Assembly: GCA_017860675.1 (NCBI GenBank)
Contig: JAGDMV010000003.1
Coordinates: forward strand, 1 to 25,501
Reading direction: 5' to 3'
Origin: Chloroflexota bacterium
GTDB taxonomy: Bacteria; Chloroflexota; Limnocylindria; Limnocylindrales; CSP1-4
DNA: 25,501 nucleotides
The position numbers and the translations under genes were made by a program. Shown here piece by piece: positions 22,993 through 25,501 of the stretch. The notes beneath the pieces were generated by a model, which was not told the origin of the DNA, searched no databases, and was given only the letters and a program-made list of their open reading frames with translations. Positions within the stretch are counted from its first letter, which is position 1. Every line of letters starts with the position of its first letter.

Positions 22993-24549
22993 ATGAGCAG
23001 AGACCTGGTCCTGGCGATCGACGTCGGCACCTCCAGCGTCCGGGCGCTCCTGTTCGACCCGCGCGGCACACTCGTGGCCGGGGCGAAGGTGCCGATCGAG
23101 CCGTACGTCTCGCCACACGCCGGCTGGGCAGAGAACGATCCTGAGCTCTACTGGGCGTCGCTCGGGGAGGCCTGCCGGCGGCTGTGGGCCGACCCGGACG
23201 CGAGGCGGGATGGAGTGGCCGGCGTCGCCCTCACCACCCAGCGCGGCACTGTCGTCTGCCTGGACCGCGACGGTCGGCCGGTGCGGCCGGCGATCGTCTG
23301 GCTCGACGAGCGGCAGACGCTCGGCCAGTCGCCGATCGGCGGCCTGACCGGGCTCGCCTTTCGGCTGGCCGGGGTGCACGACACGGTGCGCGCCTTCCAG
23401 GCCGACGCCGAGGCGAACTGGATCGCGGCCAACGAGCCCGAGGCGTGGTCGAGGACGGCGAAGTACCTGCTCCTCTCCGGCTTCCTCGTCCACCGCCTCG
23501 TCGGCCGCTTCGTGGACGCCGACGCCTGCCAGGTGGGCTACGTGCCCTTCGACTTCAAGGCCCGGCGCTGGGCCGCCGCCTCCAGCTGGAAGTGGCGGAT
23601 CGTGCCGATCGAGCCGCCGATGCTGCCCGAGCTTGTCCCGACGGGCGAGGTCCTGGGCGAGATCACGCGGCCTGCGGCCGAGGCCACCGGGATCCCGGCA
23701 GGGCTGCCGCTCATCGCCGCCGGTGCCGACAAGGCCTGCGAGGTGCTTGGCGCGGGCTGCCTCTCCCCGGAGATCGGGGCACTCTCGTTCGGCACGACCG
23801 CCACCGTCAACACGACCCACCGCCGGTACGTGGAGGCGGTCCGCTTCGTCCCGCCCTACCCGGCCGCCGTCCCCGGTGCCTACAGCCTGGAGATCCAGGT
23901 GTACCGCGGCTTCTGGCTGGTCGACTGGTTCCGGCGCCAGTTCGGACAGCCCGAGGTGCTGGCGGCCGTCGAGCAGGGCACCGAGGCCGAAGCCCTCCTC
24001 GACCAGCTGGTGTCGGACGTGCCGGCCGGCTCGCTCGGGCTCATGCTCCAGCCGACGTTCTCGCCCGGGATCCGCATCCCCGGGCCCGAGGCCAAGGGGG
24101 CGGTGATCGGCTTCGGCGACGTCCACGGCCGCGCGCACCTGTACCGGGCGGTGTTGGAGGGGCTCGCCTACGCCCTGCGCGAGGGCCTGGAACGCGGCGA
24201 ACGCAGGACCGGCGTGCGGGTCGGCGAGCTGCGCGTGTCGGGCGGCGGCGCGCGGAGCGACGCCGCGGTGGGAATCGCGGCCGACGTGTTCGGGCTGCCC
24301 ACCGGCCGGCCGCACACGCACGAGACCTCCGGCCTCGGCGCGGCGATCGACGCCGCGGTCGGCCTGGGGCTCCACTCCTCGTTCGAGGCGGCGGTGGCGG
24401 ACATGACCCGGGTCGACTCCGTCCGGGATCCCGACACCGAGGCCCACGCCCGCTACGACGAGCTGTACCGGCGCGTCTACCTCCGGCTGTACGACCGGCT
24501 TCGGCCGCTCTATGAGGAGATCCGCCAGATCACGGGCTATCCGCCCTGA
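22993..24549 (+). CDS. FGGY-family carbohydrate kinase
   Basis: A 518-residue sugar/polyol kinase with two actin-like domains. DLVLAIDVGTSSVRALLFD is the N-terminal phosphate loop, TTQRGTVVCLDRDG and IVWLDERQ lie in the substrate domain, Asp246 in AGADKACEVLGAG is the expected catalytic base, and VSGGGARSDA is the ADP-binding loop. It is like xylulose/erythritol/glycerol kinases, but the substrate cannot be read. ATG 22993 has GGTGAG 6 nt upstream. It may serve the block at 8476-19201, which also has two dehydrogenases, though pyrE and a promoter intervene. Confidence 0.87.
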   Translation: MSRDLVLAIDVGTSSVRALLFDPRGTLVAGAKVPIEPYVSPHAGWAENDPELYWASLGEACRRLWADPDARRDGVAGVALTTQRGTVVCLDRDGRPVRPAIVWLDERQTLGQSPIGGLTGLAFRLAGVHDTVRAFQADAEANWIAANEPEAWSRTAKYLLLSGFLVHRLVGRFVDADACQVGYVPFDFKARRWAAASSWKWRIVPIEPPMLPELVPTGEVLGEITRPAAEATGIPAGLPLIAAGADKACEVLGAGCLSPEIGALSFGTTATVNTTHRRYVEAVRFVPPYPAAVPGAYSLEIQVYRGFWLVDWFRRQFGQPEVLAAVEQGTEAEALLDQLVSDVPAGSLGLMLQPTFSPGIRIPGPEAKGAVIGFGDVHGRAHLYRAVLEGLAYALREGLERGERRTGVRVGELRVSGGGARSDAAVGIAADVFGLPTGRPHTHETSGLGAAIDAAVGLGLHSSFEAAVADMTRVDSVRDPDTEAHARYDELYRRVYLRLYDRLRPLYEEIRQITGYPP

Positions 24550-24609
24550 CGACGGCGGCCAGCCTTCCCCGCTGCGCGAGCGTCGCGGCTGTGCGTCCCT
24601 CTGCTCGCC

Positions 24610-25284
24610 TTACTCGCCGGCCGCCGCGGGGGTCTCCAGGTTCTCGGCCAGCTCAGGCCCGCGGCGCCGCATGATGCGTCCCTCCCGGTCGAGCAGGCGC
24701 AGCGAAGCCTGCACGATGGGCCCGATCCCGAGGGCGAAGACCACGGTCCCCAGCCCGACCGTGCCGCCGAGCACGAAACCGGCCGCGAGGACGGCCAGCT
24801 CGATGGCGGTCCGCGTGCGGCGGATGGACCAGCCGAAGCGGTGGTGGATCCCGACCATGAGCCCGTCGCGAGGGCCCGCGCCGAGGTCGGCCGCCAGGTA
24901 GAGACCCGTGCCGACGCCCACGAGCAGGACTCCGCCGGCCATCAGGGCGAGCTGGGCCGCCGGTGCGTCGGGACCGGGCGTCGGCAGCACCGGCATGGTC
25001 ACGTTCATTACCGAGCCGACCAAGGCGACGTTCAGGACCGTGCCCAAACCGGGCCGCTCGCCCAGCGGCCACCACAGGGCGAGGATCGGTATCCCGAGGA
25101 GGATGGTGATCGTCCCGAGGGAGAGTCCCGTGTGGACCGAGATCCCCTGGTGGAAGACCTGCCACGGCCCCAGTCCCAGGCCGCCGTTCGCCATCGCGGC
25201 GTTGCCCGCACCGATGGCAACCAGGCCGACGAGCAGGCCCGCCAGGCGACCGACCACCTCGCGTCCGAACCGCCGCTCTCTCAC
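24610..25284 (-). CDS. YczE/YitT-like membrane protein
   Basis: A 224-residue protein with about five membrane helices. The first includes LVGLVAIGAGNAAMANGGLGLGPWQVFHQG, and the Gly-rich LAADLGAGPRDGLMVGIHHRFG motif is the signature of the YczE/YyaS/YitT family. Role unknown; members are often linked to membrane transport or regulation. GTG 25284 (minus strand) is chosen because TACCAT lies 6 nt upstream, although the frame stays open further. It converges on the FGGY kinase; the 60 nt between show no clear terminator. Confidence 0.82.
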   Translation of the reverse strand: MRERRFGREVVGRLAGLLVGLVAIGAGNAAMANGGLGLGPWQVFHQGISVHTGLSLGTITILLGIPILALWWPLGERPGLGTVLNVALVGSVMNVTMPVLPTPGPDAPAAQLALMAGGVLLVGVGTGLYLAADLGAGPRDGLMVGIHHRFGWSIRRTRTAIELAVLAAGFVLGGTVGLGTVVFALGIGPIVQASLRLLDREGRIMRRRGPELAENLETPAAAGE

Positions 25285-25290
25285 CTCGCG

Positions 25291-25296
25291 ATGGTA
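25291..25296 (-). promoter_or_regulatory. Leaderless -10 box of the YczE-like gene
   Basis: On the minus strand TACCAT ends 6 nt before GTG 25284, the same arrangement as at pyrE. It also sets the start codon. Confidence 0.5.
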
Positions 25297-25348
25297 GCCG
25301 CGACACCACCCGCCAGCCGCCCGGGTGGCGACATGGCACCATGACCGG

Positions 25349-25501
25349 GTGCAGCTCACGTTCCTCGGGGCCGCCACCACCGTCACCGGCTCGCGGTTCC
25401 TGCTCGAGACCGGGCAGGCGCGAGTTCTCGTCGACTGCGGCATGTTCCAGGGCGGACCGAACGAGACCGTTCGCAACCTGGTGCCGCTCGGGTTCGAGCC
25501 G
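25349..25501 (+). CDS. Start of a beta-CASP/metallo-beta-lactamase-fold protein (partial)
   Basis: GTG 25349 opens a frame of 51 codons running off the window. MQLTFLGAATTVTGSRFLLE, then VLVDCGMFQGG, is the N terminus of Ysh1/CPSF-like MBL-fold RNA exonucleases; the metal-binding HxHxDH lies beyond the edge. CACCAT ends 6 nt before the GTG and may be a weak leaderless -10. It is divergent from the YczE-like gene with 64 nt between starts. Confidence 0.82.
   Translation, partial: MQLTFLGAATTVTGSRFLLETGQARVLVDCGMFQGGPNETVRNLVPLGFEP

Noticed and set aside
24550..24609. Bidirectional terminator between the FGGY kinase and YczE-like genes
   Set aside because: Only 4-5 bp stems are found and there is no T-run on either strand.

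Overview
The window is very GC-rich and almost every codon ends in G or C. Genes sit head to tail, often overlapping by a few bases. Several have a TAnnnT-type -10 box only 6-8 nt upstream of the start codon, which implies leaderless mRNAs. With PyrR of the translational-repression type, this fits a GC-rich Chloroflexota lineage (Limnocylindria-like) or an actinobacterium. I lean to Chloroflexota, but no rRNA or other decisive marker is present. I saw no tRNA, rRNA, CRISPR array, insertion sequence or prophage gene.

Layout. 1-70 is the tail of an unidentified gene. 200-2153 holds lipB, with its reading frame broken by a perfect 17-bp tandem duplication, overlapped by a GalT-like HIT-superfamily gene. 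2310-5227 is an ECF sigma factor coupled to a large membrane anti-sigma-like protein with Pro/Ser/Ala-rich linkers. 5339-8423 starts the pyrimidine operon: promoter, PyrR-binding RNA hairpin, a ten-codon leader ORF, pyrR, pyrB and pyrC.

8476-19201 is a ten-gene block between pyrC and pyrK: FAD-dependent amine oxidase-like enzyme, ATP-grasp ligase, COG4947 esterase, SDR, a divergent GcvPA/GcvPB-like pair, an AcoX/COG3199 NAD-kinase-like protein, a second SDR, a small conserved-looking protein and an internally duplicated acidic protein. 19250-22961 resumes the pyrimidine genes: pyrK with a basic insertion, pyrD with a basic N-terminal extension, a membrane protein with a RanBP2-type zinc finger, a DUF1294 protein, and pyrE with its own leaderless promoter. 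An FGGY kinase follows. Beyond it, a YczE-like membrane protein (minus strand) and the start of a beta-CASP/MBL-fold protein (plus strand) diverge.

How it works together. PyrR, PyrB, PyrC, PyrK, PyrD and PyrE cover aspartate transcarbamylase to orotate phosphoribosyltransferase. carAB and pyrF are not in the window. PyrR probably represses translation by holding the 5' leader hairpin closed over the ribosome-binding site of a leader ORF whose stop overlaps the pyrR start. The strongest candidate for an undescribed system is the block between pyrC and pyrK. It has the two P-protein-like halves without GcvT, GcvH or lipoate handling, and their sequences depart from glycine decarboxylase in the conserved regions. 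They lie beside oxidoreductases, an ATP-grasp ligase, an esterase and a small-molecule-kinase-like protein. Its substrate cannot be read from the sequence.
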